Shown piece after piece: positions 1 through 7,217 of a stretch of DNA of 64,000 bases. A program made the position numbers and the translations under genes. How positions within the stretch are numbered: the first letter of the stretch is position 1; the number at the start of each line of letters is the position of its first letter. The notes under the pieces were generated by a model that worked only from the letters and a program-made list of their open reading frames with translations, was not told the origin of the DNA and made no database searches. This stretch comes from Parahoeflea alexandrii (lineage in GTDB: Bacteria; Pseudomonadota; Alphaproteobacteria; Rhizobiales; Rhizobiaceae): positions 62,001 to 126,000 of the forward strand of contig NZ_JAAAML010000005.1 of assembly GCF_024105735.1 (NCBI RefSeq), in the 5' to 3' direction.

Positions 1-430
1 TGATCGGCTCGAACCCGGACGTTGGCGATCGCCTGGAGACAGCCGCCACCGACATTTCCGACGCTATCCCGCCCGGCGCTCGTCCCTCCCCCCGGCAGTG
101 CGTCGAGCTGTGGCTGTGCCGAGGCATCAACGGGAGGGAGAAGATACATCCGCGTGATCGACAATTGAAGCCACGGGTAAGCGACGTACGAAAAAGCTCG
201 GAGCTAAATCGCTCACCAAACGATAAATGCCGGGCTATTCATACCAGCGCCACCTGCAATTGAGGCAACACCGACGCCGGTCCCGGCGCACCCATTAAGG
301 GAGCCATACGTTTGGGCATCATTTGAAAACCGCGCGGTCATCGAGAGCCAGGTTCACACGCCCGTCAAGGCGATATGGAAAGGTGGTTCCAACCGAAACG
401 GCAAGAGCGATCACTGCCTGCTTACATGGA
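1..430. other. no gene identified
   Basis: No recognisable gene is seen. The plus-strand frame entering at base 3 stays open to a TGA at 261-263 (86 codons). It could be the 3' tail of a gene starting outside the window, but its product shows no motif I recognise and the GC-rich composition makes chance openness likely. Confidence 0.4.
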
Positions 431-459
431 AAGGGCCTCGCCTTTGAGGCGAGGCCCTT
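431..459 (-). terminator. strong hairpin after the DUF736 gene
   Basis: A perfect 13-bp inverted repeat (arms 431-443 and 447-459) closes a 3-base loop. It lies 14 bases beyond the stop of the minus-strand DUF736 gene. The U-tract on the minus strand is weak, so this is a probable rather than a textbook intrinsic terminator. Confidence 0.6.
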
Positions 460-473
460 GTCCTTGTGGGAGA

Positions 474-791
474 TCAGTCGCGGTTGGTGTTCGGACGCGA
501 CCAGATCAGCTGCATGCCCTCGTCGCCTTCTACCTCGACCAGGGTGGCGTAGATCGGTGCCGGGAAGCTCGGGTCGTCGAGCTTGACCGAGAGGTAGTCG
601 CGTTCAGTTCCCTTGGCCTGCTTCTGCCAGGCGGCGCCCAGTTCAACGGCACCGGAGAAGATACGGAACTGCGGGCCATTGTCGGAGGGGTTTTCGACGC
701 GCTCGAAGCGGGCCTTGACGTTGAGAGCGAGGGTCTTGATCTGGCCGGTGAAGCCGTTCTTGGTGGTGGTGAAAGTGCCGATGTTTGCCAT
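474..791 (-). CDS. DUF736 family protein
   Basis: This encodes a 105-residue soluble protein of the DUF736 family, which is very common on rhizobial plasmids and has no established function. The family hallmarks are an opening MANIG, a GAAW motif in the middle and an acidic LVEVEGD stretch near the end. Length matches the family norm of about 100 residues. The ATG is preceded by an AGGA-type ribosome site. A long reading frame continues upstream of it but has no family similarity. It is the last gene of the minus-strand block and ends at a strong hairpin. Family assignment is firm and role unknown. Confidence 0.9.
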   Translation of the reverse strand: MANIGTFTTTKNGFTGQIKTLALNVKARFERVENPSDNGPQFRIFSGAVELGAAWQKQAKGTERDYLSVKLDDPSFPAPIYATLVEVEGDEGMQLIWSRPNTNRD

Positions 792-1563
792 TGTCCTATT
801 CCTTTTCGATGTTTCGGGCCGCGCCCATCGCGACCTCGATGGCTGTCGAAGAGAACGGGAACGATCGGTGCGCATCCCCCCGGGGCCCTCGTTGCGATTG
901 CGCAATGGGGTGGGCTCGCAGGGACCGCAATGAAATGGAGGGCGGCGGAACGGGGGCTTTCTTGTTTCGCGAGGAATGGCGGCGCAGCCGGCAGGGGAAG
1001 AAAGTTCCGTACCGCCGTTGCGACAAGCCGAGCGAGGCGAAGCCAATTGCCGGTCAGACATGCCAAATCGAGACCGCGTTGGGCGAGCTCCGTGAGATAC
1101 GACGACAAAAGGAATGGGCCAGGACGCGGCGAACATGCTGACTGCCACCAGTAACGGTCGAACAATCGGCAGATCGATCCGGGCACAGTTCAAGGCAGAA
1201 TGATTGCTGCATCGGGCATCCATGTGATCTGGGCCAGCCTCACCGCGTCTCCGGTGACCGGACGCGCGCCCGGAAAGGAGAGAACAGGCGTCTGTCCGAA
1301 TGTGACGTTCCGCTCCCAAGCTTGCGCGGCTGTTGCCGGGGCTCTGCTCTGGTACCTCGTGATGTGGGCAGACAGGTGGCGCAGGTGCTCCGTCGTCGTG
1401 GGCTATCGTCGCGATCAATGGTGACGGTCATGGGCCCGACCGTGCCATTGACCGCCATCAAGGCGAGTGTCGTCGACTGGACGCCGGGCGCCGAGCGTTC
1501 GCGCACGCAGGCGCATGGCAGAGGGCGGTCCGCCCTCCGCACCAGCATTGGAGAGGGAAAGCA
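792..1563. other. long spacer without a supported gene
   Basis: About 770 bases separate the DUF736 and ArdC genes. Open frames are present on both strands, but they look like the chance openness of GC-rich DNA and carry no motif I recognise. The part near 940-990 has a CGGGGGCT...GGCGGCG composition reminiscent of the structured spacers found elsewhere in this block. Confidence 0.45.
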
Positions 1564-2493
1564 TCAGGCCGCCTCCCGCTCTTTGATTGCTCGAGCCGGC
1601 TGAAGGCCGTGCAGATAGGTCACGGCGCGTTGTGCATGTGCCGCCGCCTGAAAGATCGCCCGCCTATCGTCCTTGAGGACCTTCAGCCAGGAGTGGAGGT
1701 AGCTCGCGTGATCCGGCCGGGGCTCGAGCTCCGGCACGATGCCGAGATCCGCGCACAGGAAGCAGCTCCCGAGCTCGGCAATGAGTTCTTCGCGGGCCCG
1801 TTCAGTGCGATCCGTGTGATAGCGCGAAAGATCGCGTCCGACGCGGTGTGCCGGCGCCGTCCAATGGGTTGCCTCATGGCTGAGAACGGCCACGTATGAT
1901 TCCGCATCCCGGAAGCTTTCGAAGGGCGGCATCTGGATGTGGTCGCTTGAGCTGGCGTAAAAGGCCTTCGACCCGCCATGCCTGATGGATGCTCCGGTGT
2001 TCCCAAAAAAACGATCGGCATGGTCGATCCGTGACACCGGGTCGATGATCCGGTCCGGCCGGTGATAATAGTGATCCGGCAGTCCTTCGATCTGATCGCA
2101 ATTGAAGACCGTGTAGGTCTTGAGAAACGGGATATCCCGCTCGACTTCGTCGCCGCGAGAGTCGGTTTCGGTCTTCGTGAAGCGGCTGGCATAGACCACG
2201 GTCGCACCGGTTTCCCCCTTGCGAACCTGTGCCCCGATCTGCACAGCCTGCCGGTAGGTCATCCAGAGCGGCGCTTCGAACCCTCGGGCGAGGCTTTCCG
2301 ACCAGAGGAGGAGCACGTTAATGCCCGTGTAGGGCTCGCCGGTATGCCGGAGCGGTCGCGTAATCCGGCCTTCGAGCCCGCTTGCGCTCCATGGTTTCAT
2401 CCAGGGCCGGACACCCTTTTCGAGATCGGCCACAATCGTCTCGGTGATCCGCGCATAGATATCGATGCGCGGGCTTTTCTCTTTCCTTTTCAT
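1564..2493 (-). CDS. ArdC-type anti-restriction / zincin-like protein
   Basis: This is a 309-residue protein of the ArdC (DUF1738) family, which joins an N-terminal ssDNA-binding domain to a zincin-like metallopeptidase domain. The N-terminal half has the family sequences GKGVRPW-like, YTGINVLLLW and the KGETGATVVY strand. The second half has a zinc-site HEATHW with H206, E207 and H210, followed by RAREELIAELG, which supplies the third acidic ligand. Family members protect incoming plasmid DNA from restriction during conjugation. A clear AGGAGG site precedes the ATG. It is transcribed with the rest of the backbone block. Family is firm and an anti-restriction role is inferred. Confidence 0.9.
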   Translation of the reverse strand: MKRKEKSPRIDIYARITETIVADLEKGVRPWMKPWSASGLEGRITRPLRHTGEPYTGINVLLLWSESLARGFEAPLWMTYRQAVQIGAQVRKGETGATVVYASRFTKTETDSRGDEVERDIPFLKTYTVFNCDQIEGLPDHYYHRPDRIIDPVSRIDHADRFFGNTGASIRHGGSKAFYASSSDHIQMPPFESFRDAESYVAVLSHEATHWTAPAHRVGRDLSRYHTDRTERAREELIAELGSCFLCADLGIVPELEPRPDHASYLHSWLKVLKDDRRAIFQAAAHAQRAVTYLHGLQPARAIKEREAA

Positions 2494-2551
2494 TTTCAGA
2501 CCTCCTGGTTTCAGGACCGCGCCGATCGCGGTCCGTCACGAGGTCCAACAA

Positions 2552-2627
2552 AGGCGGGGCTCAAGGCCGGAGCGGCACCCGAGCCGAGGCCCCGGTGCGC
2601 GCAGCGCGGCGGGGTGGCGAAGGGCCG
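2552..2627. repeat. weak copy of the structured GC-rich spacer element
   Basis: This lies in the 276-base leader of the ArdC gene. It shares with the elements at 4764-4834 and 9015-9088 a GGGGCT segment followed some 40 bases later by CGGGGTGGCGAAGG. The match is short and in very GC-rich sequence, so homology is uncertain. The rest of the spacer shows no gene. Confidence 0.3.
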
Positions 2628-2769
2628 CAACGAAGAGAAGGACGGCAAAGCCGTTGACGCTGCTGCCGGCTCCGCCTGGACCTTGCTCGGGACGGACCAC
2701 GGTCGCGACATCCGCGACGCGGAAAGGGCGGCGCTGCGCGCCGCCGTTGAGGAAGAGAAGTTTGATCGG

Positions 2770-2967
2770 TCAGTGGACCGAGTGACCACCGGTGTAGGGG
2801 TCGTATTCGAAGAGGACAACGATCTCGGCGTCTTCGACTTCGTCGGCGGGAAGGACACCGTATTCGCCGTCGGACTTGAACAGGACGATCGGGGTCATGA
2901 GGGTCCGGGCGAGGTTCCAGGCGTGTTTCTGGGCGAGGAAAAGATCGTGCTGCATGTTCGGCTCCAT
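2770..2967 (-). CDS. conserved small hypothetical protein
   Basis: This encodes a 65-residue acidic soluble protein of unknown function. It begins with a short helical segment (QHDLFLAQKHAWNLARTLM). A beta-rich core follows with TPIVLFKSDGEYGV, a DEVED acidic patch and a VVLFEYDPYTGG end. Similar short proteins ending in FEYDPY occur on rhizobial plasmids next to ArdC and DUF736 genes. The pattern of conserved hydrophobic strands suggests a real gene. No nucleic-acid or metal motif is visible. Confidence 0.7.
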   Translation of the reverse strand: MEPNMQHDLFLAQKHAWNLARTLMTPIVLFKSDGEYGVLPADEVEDAEIVVLFEYDPYTGGHSVH

Positions 2968-3290
2968 CGTTGGAGCGGGCCAATCCCGCTCTTGATGGCT
3001 CCGTCAGTGTGCGGCTTAGCGGACGCGATCACCGCGCAGGCTAAAGCCAAGCGGCCGCAGCTTGCTAGCGGACCCTTTACGGGTTGATCGTGGAAGTTCG
3101 CGCCGCACAAGGAATGCCATCTCTCAAAAGAGCGGGATTGGGCTGCGTCCGAGATAGAGTTTCGGCCATGTGCGGTCGGTTTGGCCGGGCCGAGGCTGGA
3201 TGGCCAGGTACGCTCTCCGGTCGCATGATGACAGGCCTAACACAGTGCGGGATACGAAGACTTCTTGTCGGGGAGAGTTCGGAGCGGATA
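2968..3290. other. spacer without a gene
   Basis: About 320 bases lie between the small conserved gene and the toxin gene. I see no coding sequence with family features and no strong hairpin. A promoter for the downstream minus-strand genes may lie here, but no clear -35/-10 pair stands out. Confidence 0.5.
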
Positions 3291-3686
3291 TCAGGTCCGC
3301 TTCACCGCCTTAATAGCGGACGCGCGGGCCGCTTGCTTGATTGTCATGGCTATCTCGCGGAGGAACGCCGCGCTGACAGAACCGATCGGCTCGGTGGACA
3401 CGAAATCATAGTCCTTATCCATCTCGACGCGATTGAACTCGTCGAGAATGATCCAGCACGGCGCGGCGAGGCCGATGCGCCGGCACTCGATTTCAGGGAC
3501 ATGCAGCGCAAGCTGGCCGTCGAGCGGCTGCTTTGAGGTAAACGGAAAGAGAAACACAACGTCCGGATTGCCGGGCGTCTTGATGACGATGCAGACAGGG
3601 CGGGGCTTCCGGCCGGATTCCTCACCCTTTTCCGCTTCGCGATGCCAGAGATAGTGGAACTCGGCGACGTCGCCCTGCTCAAGCAT
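3291..3686 (-). CDS. PemK/MazF-like toxin of a type II TA pair
   Basis: This is a 131-residue protein read as the toxin of a toxin-antitoxin pair. The early segment GDVAEFHYLW, then KPRPVCIVI and VVFLFPFTS, follows the strand order of the PemK/MazF fold, whose members cut mRNA. The central APCWIILDEFN resembles the conserved strand before the family's helix. The first codons overlap the 3' end of the antitoxin gene by 8 bases, as is usual for co-translated TA pairs. Length is a little above the MazF norm of about 110 residues. The gene pair arrangement is strong evidence, while the exact toxin class is inferred. Confidence 0.7.
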   Translation of the reverse strand: MLEQGDVAEFHYLWHREAEKGEESGRKPRPVCIVIKTPGNPDVVFLFPFTSKQPLDGQLALHVPEIECRRIGLAAPCWIILDEFNRVEMDKDYDFVSTEPIGSVSAAFLREIAMTIKQAARASAIKAVKRT

Positions 3687-3933
3687 CTTCTTTGGCAGGT
3701 TCGAGGATGGCGTCGATGCCGGACATCAACTCCGCATGGACATCGTCCGGGACATCATGCAGAGAATAGGACTTGGTCGGGCTCGGGTCGCCGCGCATGC
3801 GGTGATAATCGCGGGCGGACAGAACAAAAAGCTTCTCCTTACCGTGCTTGGTGAGGACGACCGGTTCGATCATTGCCGCCTCGAGGATTTCGCCCGAGGA
3901 GCGGTTCATGTCAGAAAAAGTGTACTGTTTCAT
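3679..3933 (-). CDS. Phd/YefM-type antitoxin
   Basis: This encodes an 84-residue antitoxin-like protein. Its N-terminus (YTFSDMNRSSGEILEAA, then PVVLTKHGKEKLFVLSARDY) matches the Phd/YefM fold, in which the N-terminal domain dimerises and binds operator DNA and the C-terminal tail wraps the toxin. It is the first gene of a two-gene operon and overlaps the toxin gene by 8 bases. A GGAG site precedes the ATG. A TTTTACGTAAAA palindrome about 16 bases upstream is the likely autoregulatory operator. Assignment is good. Confidence 0.85.
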   Translation of the reverse strand: MKQYTFSDMNRSSGEILEAAMIEPVVLTKHGKEKLFVLSARDYHRMRGDPSPTKSYSLHDVPDDVHAELMSGIDAILEPAKEDA

Positions 3934-3948
3934 CGCAAGGCTCCATCA

Positions 3949-3975
3949 TTTTACGTAAAATAGGTATTTTACGTT
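3949..3975 (-). promoter_or_regulatory. probable TA operator
   Basis: A perfect 12-bp palindrome TTTTACGTAAAA at 3949-3960 is followed by a second, imperfect ATTTTACGTT half at 3966-3975. It lies just upstream of the antitoxin start. Phd/YefM antitoxins bind such paired short palindromes to repress their own operon. The local AT-richness stands out from the GC-rich surroundings. Confidence 0.65.
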
Positions 3976-4012
3976 GAATTGTCAATTCTGACCTCCGTAG
4001 CGTCATAGAAAA

Positions 4013-4034
4013 GGGCGGAGCCGAAGCTCCGCCC
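4013..4034 (-). terminator. intrinsic terminator with UUCG loop
   Basis: A 9-bp perfect stem (4013-4021 with 4026-4034) closes a loop that reads TTCG on the minus strand and is followed there by TTTTCT. This is a textbook Rho-independent terminator just after the stop of the 195-residue gene. It also insulates the TA operon from read-through. Confidence 0.85.
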
Positions 4035-4041
4035 GAGCGGC

Positions 4042-4629
4042 TCAGCCAAGTGCCGCCATCTGCAGTTCGGCGGCCTTGCGGTCGACGGTCTGACCTGGGT
4101 TCTCGACCTGCCTTTGGAAGGGTTTCCACGCTTCGCCGACGACTTCTTCGTATGCGGTCACGACGCCCTCGGCTGCGCAGCGGAGCGCATGGGCCTGAAT
4201 GCCCATATCGGCCGCGAATTCGCGCTTGCGTTGAGCATTGCTGTCGAAACCGACAGGTCCGTCGAGATCCTCGTCACGCGTATCGTTGGAAGACTTCGCA
4301 GTCGCGTCCCGAGCTTCTGAGACCGCGCGGGAGTAGAACTGGCCGGCACCATGAGCGGAGCCGACATAGGAGCCGACGATGCGCTGCAGGTGGATCTGCA
4401 TGGCCCGGTCACCGAGGCCTTCGTTCAGGGATTCGGCCGTGTCGACGATGATCTTGTGGTGGAGATCGCGGATGCCGTCGCTGTCGATGACGGGAAGGCC
4501 GAAACTTTCGGAGATGAGGGAGGCCTGGGCACTGTCGGGGCAGGCGAGCCGGACCATTTCGAGAGAAGCGCCCTTGCGGAGTTGGACGATCTTGCCGGAT
4601 TGACGGGAGGAACGAGCGTTGCTGGTCAT
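4042..4629 (-). CDS. conserved hypothetical plasmid protein
   Basis: This encodes a 195-residue soluble protein that I do not recognise by name. It has a basic N-terminus (SNARSSRQSGK). A hydrophobic-helical middle includes SESFGLPVIDSDGIRDLHHKII, and the second half is mostly helical (SYVGSAHGAGQFYSRAVSEAR, then GIQAHALRCAAEGVVTAYEEVVG). No enzyme motif or membrane segment is visible. Its own terminator follows, and a 357-base structured spacer precedes it, so it is probably transcribed alone. Consistent codon structure and a clean stop-terminator arrangement support a real gene. Confidence 0.7.
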   Translation of the reverse strand: MTSNARSSRQSGKIVQLRKGASLEMVRLACPDSAQASLISESFGLPVIDSDGIRDLHHKIIVDTAESLNEGLGDRAMQIHLQRIVGSYVGSAHGAGQFYSRAVSEARDATAKSSNDTRDEDLDGPVGFDSNAQRKREFAADMGIQAHALRCAAEGVVTAYEEVVGEAWKPFQRQVENPGQTVDRKAAELQMAALG

Positions 4630-4763
4630 GTGAGATCCTTTCCTTCACTGTTTGACCGAAGGCTCGAGCCGGCCCCTGCCGGCCCTCCCTTCGGGCGCGG
4701 GCAAAAGAACCCGGCGGAAAGACGGGGGCTTCAGGGTCCGCGCGGACCAAGACGAGCGAACCT

Positions 4764-4834
4764 GTCCTGCGGGCCAGCAGGGCTTATCAAGCCCTCGCGC
4801 AGTCCCGCGGGGCCGGTTTGGCGAGGATGGGGCG
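4764..4834. repeat. structured GC-rich spacer element, copy 1
   Basis: This lies in the 357-base spacer upstream of the 195-residue gene. It includes a perfect AGGGCTT-ATC-AAGCCCT hairpin (4779-4795), followed by CGGGGCCGG and TGGCGAGGATGGGGCG. The same order of blocks appears at 9015-9088. No coding sequence is seen in the spacer. It may be a leader RNA, an ssDNA structure or a dispersed repeat. Confidence 0.5.
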
Positions 4835-4986
4835 TGCGGCCGCACCGCGGCGCGTCAGCGGCCTTGAAGGCTCCGGCCGCCGGTTTACGACCGCGACCAG
4901 AACCGAAGGGAGGCCGGCAGGGGTGGCATACTACCGGCACTCAATGTGAAGGAAATGACCGTGACCCGCCGCACATGCTCCTGCCG

Positions 4987-5334
4987 TTACAATGCGGTTT
5001 GCACATCCGCTTTGGCAGTCGGTCCGTTGCTGATGGTCTTTGCCCTGACGGCTGTGATCGCCCGCTCCTGCCGTGAGAGCTTTCGGCTGAGCGCATCAAT
5101 TTCACCGCGCCGCTCGAAGCTGAGCTCATCGACATAGGCTCGGAATGTGGCCACATCGCCCCGGGTCCATCGGGATCCCCCGCGCGTCCGCGACCGGGCC
5201 TTCGTCCTGGCTGTCGTGGTCATGCGTTCCGCCCTGGCCGAAATCTGCCGTTCGATCCGATCAAGGTGCGCCCTCGTCTGCCGGTGCGCCGATTCCATCC
5301 GACGCAGCAGTTTCGCTCGCTTGGCGGCCATCAT
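4987..5334 (-). CDS. small basic helical hypothetical protein
   Basis: This encodes a 115-residue, very Arg-rich protein of unknown function. The sequence is almost entirely helix-forming and charged (KRAKLLRRMESAHRQTRAHLDRIERQ), then a TRGGSRWTRGDVATFRAYVDEL stretch and a further basic helix, which suggests a coiled coil or nucleic-acid contact. I place the start at the ATG that forms an ATGA overlap with the preceding gene. A longer start 33 bases upstream exists but lacks a ribosome site. It is the last gene of the overlapping run from 7127. No family is recognised. Confidence 0.6.
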   Translation of the reverse strand: MMAAKRAKLLRRMESAHRQTRAHLDRIERQISARAERMTTTARTKARSRTRGGSRWTRGDVATFRAYVDELSFERRGEIDALSRKLSRQERAITAVRAKTISNGPTAKADVQTAL

Positions 5335-5594
5335 GATGCGGCCCGTTTCGGCACGACTCGGGGCCATCGTGGGAATTGCGTGGTCCCGGGTCTGTAGTCG
5401 GACGGAATGGTAACCGGAGCCATGGACGCAGCCAGGTCTTCGCCGGCGACGGCCCAGTCGAGGATGCCGCCTGTAGCCGGCACAGGTGCCGCGGGCTGGT
5501 CGAGTTGTGCCTCGAGAGCGGCAATGATTTCTGCACGCGGATTTGGACCGTTCGTATCGACGATAAGGTGGATGGCAACGAGAAAGGTGCTCAT
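5331..5594 (-). CDS. small hypothetical protein
   Basis: This encodes an 87-residue protein of unknown function. It opens with a strand-like STFLVAIHLIVDTN segment, then a helix (RAEIIAALEAQLD), and ends in a Pro/Arg-rich tail. The start ATG lies 8 bases after the previous gene's stop. The stop is shared with the next start in an ATGA overlap, so translation is probably coupled. Upstream in-frame codons are low-complexity Arg/Ser and were not counted as protein. Confidence 0.6.
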   Translation of the reverse strand: MSTFLVAIHLIVDTNGPNPRAEIIAALEAQLDQPAAPVPATGGILDWAVAGEDLAASMAPVTIPSDYRPGTTQFPRWPRVVPKRAAS

Positions 5595-5602
5595 GAAGAG
5601 GG

Positions 5603-5791
5603 TCACACTTTTGGATGGACGAATTCGGGGGCGCGGATCGAGATGAGAACGGCGCGTTTCCACGCGTCGGCGCCGACTAGCCGACCGCTGTGGCGCCTGT
5701 GATGGATGACGAGCCGGGGATGGGCGTCCTCGAGCCTGAAGCCGGCGCGCCAGCCAAAGGCTGAGGCGATGAGTTTCCAGTGGACCGGCAT
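5603..5791 (-). CDS. very small hypothetical protein
   Basis: This encodes a 62-residue protein of unknown function. It includes PVHWKLIASAFGWRAGFRLEDAHPRLVIHHRR and then KRAVLISIRAPEF, a plausible small mixed alpha/beta fold. The start ATG overlaps the previous stop in the form TGATG, and the next gene begins 8 bases after its stop. This tight packing within the run from 7127 to 4987 is the main argument that it is real. Confidence 0.55.
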   Translation of the reverse strand: MPVHWKLIASAFGWRAGFRLEDAHPRLVIHHRRHSGRLVGADAWKRAVLISIRAPEFVHPKV

Positions 5792-6657
5792 CACCGTCCC
5801 CATCCGACAAAGCTCGACGGACCTTCGTAGACTTCGTGCCGGTCGGGATCGACGACGAAACCGAAACGGCCGATCTCGTATTCGTCGGAAGGAACGAGGA
5901 ACCGGCGTTGCTCGGTCTCTCGGTCCCGGTGGCCGCCAAGGGTCGCGATGACCTCCACATGACGGCCGTGGTGCTCGGACCTGATGGCGGAGATCACAAT
6001 CCAGTCGCCCGCGTGCCGCGCATGAAAGGCACGCCGGTCCTTTTCATGAGACTGGCCGGGCGCGAGCACGGTTGCGAAGATCGCTTCCCAGGCATCGGGC
6101 CAGCTGTCTTTCACGGTCTGCTCGGCGCAACGCCGTTCGAAGCTCGTGAAGAGATGCGGAAAGCTTAGCGCGACGATCGCCCATTCAGCGTCTTCCTCAT
6201 ACCAGCCGCCGGGCCGGCGAAGTCGCCGGTCGACCTTCGCATTGCGGTCGGTCGCAAGATGGAAGCCGCCATGGCCAGCAGTCGAATGGCAGACGACACC
6301 TTCGGCAAACACCGTCGCGCCCTGCGATGGTCCCCACGGCGTGTTTGCGTGGGAGCGGATTTCGTGCCGTCCGAGCGCCTGCCTCTCACGGATGTGCTCG
6401 GCCTGTTCGAGCACCTTGGCGCGGAACGCCTCTTGATCGGCGAGCACACCGCCATGCCCGTAGAAGTCCTTGCGGAGCAGCTCATCGAGCGGGCGGCGTA
6501 TTCGCCAGGCATGCCCAAGAAAGTACGTTTCGGCGTGACCGGGCAGCATGGCGAAAGCGGTATCGTCGAACTGTGCAACCGGAAACCCTTCGACACTGAT
6601 GGCGAAACGAACCTTCGGCCCCGGCGTCAAATCTGGCCCTTTTTGATCGGAGGTCAT
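5791..6657 (-). CDS. conserved hypothetical protein (possibly DUF7007)
   Basis: This encodes a 288-residue soluble protein seen in rhizobial plasmid backbones, possibly of the DUF7007 group. Features include a HANTPWGPSQGATVFAEGV stretch, then HSTAGHGGFHLATDRN, where the GHGGFHL motif is the most family-like element. An acidic GGWYEEDAEWAIVALSFP follows, and the C-terminal third is beta-rich. The start is the ATG of an ATGA overlap with the preceding gene. An in-frame extension upstream is rejected as Arg-rich read-through. No catalytic motif is certain. Translation is coupled to both neighbours. Confidence 0.65.
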   Translation of the reverse strand: MTSDQKGPDLTPGPKVRFAISVEGFPVAQFDDTAFAMLPGHAETYFLGHAWRIRRPLDELLRKDFYGHGGVLADQEAFRAKVLEQAEHIRERQALGRHEIRSHANTPWGPSQGATVFAEGVVCHSTAGHGGFHLATDRNAKVDRRLRRPGGWYEEDAEWAIVALSFPHLFTSFERRCAEQTVKDSWPDAWEAIFATVLAPGQSHEKDRRAFHARHAGDWIVISAIRSEHHGRHVEVIATLGGHRDRETEQRRFLVPSDEYEIGRFGFVVDPDRHEVYEGPSSFVGWGR

Positions 6658-7127
6658 GCCGCCCTCCCCTCGCCGCCATCGGTAGCGGCTTCGTCGGCTG
6701 TCACTTCCCGCAGCACGGCATTGGGATAGCCGTGACGCGACAGCCACTCGTCGGCCGCCTGCAGGTTCTGGGCGACATGGACCAGCTCGCCGGCGTCACC
6801 GGGACGATCGAGCACGAGGATCGCGCCGGCCGTCGGCCGCTCGACGACCGAGAACTCGAGCCCGCTATCGACCGAGAAGGTCCTGAAGACCCGAAGTACG
6901 ATGACCGCCTTGCTGCCGAAGTCCCCCTCGTGAAGCGTGAAGCTGGCCGGGATGGTGGTCTGGCCAACGACGGTGGCGGCCTGTTTCTTGACGAGCCGGC
7001 CCGTATTGTTGTGGCGCTCCCAGGCTTGGAGCTTGCGGCGGTGCCGCTCGGGTGGGCGCGGCGTGCCGTCGGAATAGCGGATGATCGCACCGAGCGGAGC
7101 GGTGTCGGAGATCAGTTGCGCGGACAT
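6654..7127 (-). CDS. conserved hypothetical protein
   Basis: This encodes a 157-residue protein of unknown function heading the overlapping five-gene run. It starts MSAQLISDTAPLGAIIRYSDGT, has a helical basic segment (PERHRRKLQAWERHN), then beta-strands (GSKAVIVLRVFRTFSVDSGLEFSVV), and finishes with a helix containing DEWLSRHGYPNAVLREV. This resembles a small alpha/beta domain without an identifiable active site. A strong hairpin upstream separates it from the ParB-like gene, so it probably has its own promoter in the 90-base gap. Confidence 0.65.
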   Translation of the reverse strand: MSAQLISDTAPLGAIIRYSDGTPRPPERHRRKLQAWERHNNTGRLVKKQAATVVGQTTIPASFTLHEGDFGSKAVIVLRVFRTFSVDSGLEFSVVERPTAGAILVLDRPGDAGELVHVAQNLQAADEWLSRHGYPNAVLREVTADEAATDGGEGRAA

Positions 7128-7164
7128 GGGTGATGTCCTCCTGTTTTCGGGATTGGAAACGAAA

Positions 7165-7190
7165 GCGCCGCCGGACGATGCCGGCGGCGC
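7165..7190 (-). terminator. terminator after the ParB-like gene
   Basis: A perfect 10-bp GC stem (7165-7174 with 7181-7190) with a 6-base loop lies 28 bases past the stop of the ParB-like gene. On the minus strand it is followed by TTTCGTTTCC. It is a good intrinsic terminator candidate that separates two minus-strand transcription units. Confidence 0.7.
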
Positions 7191-7217
7191 GATGTGCGTT
7201 CGGAAGGGAGGACGCCG

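Noticed and set aside
474-1418. Long minus-strand frame extending the DUF736 protein upstream by 200 residues
   Set aside because: The extension is Arg/Ser/Pro-rich read-through of GC-rich DNA. The family starts at MANIG, which has a ribosome site.
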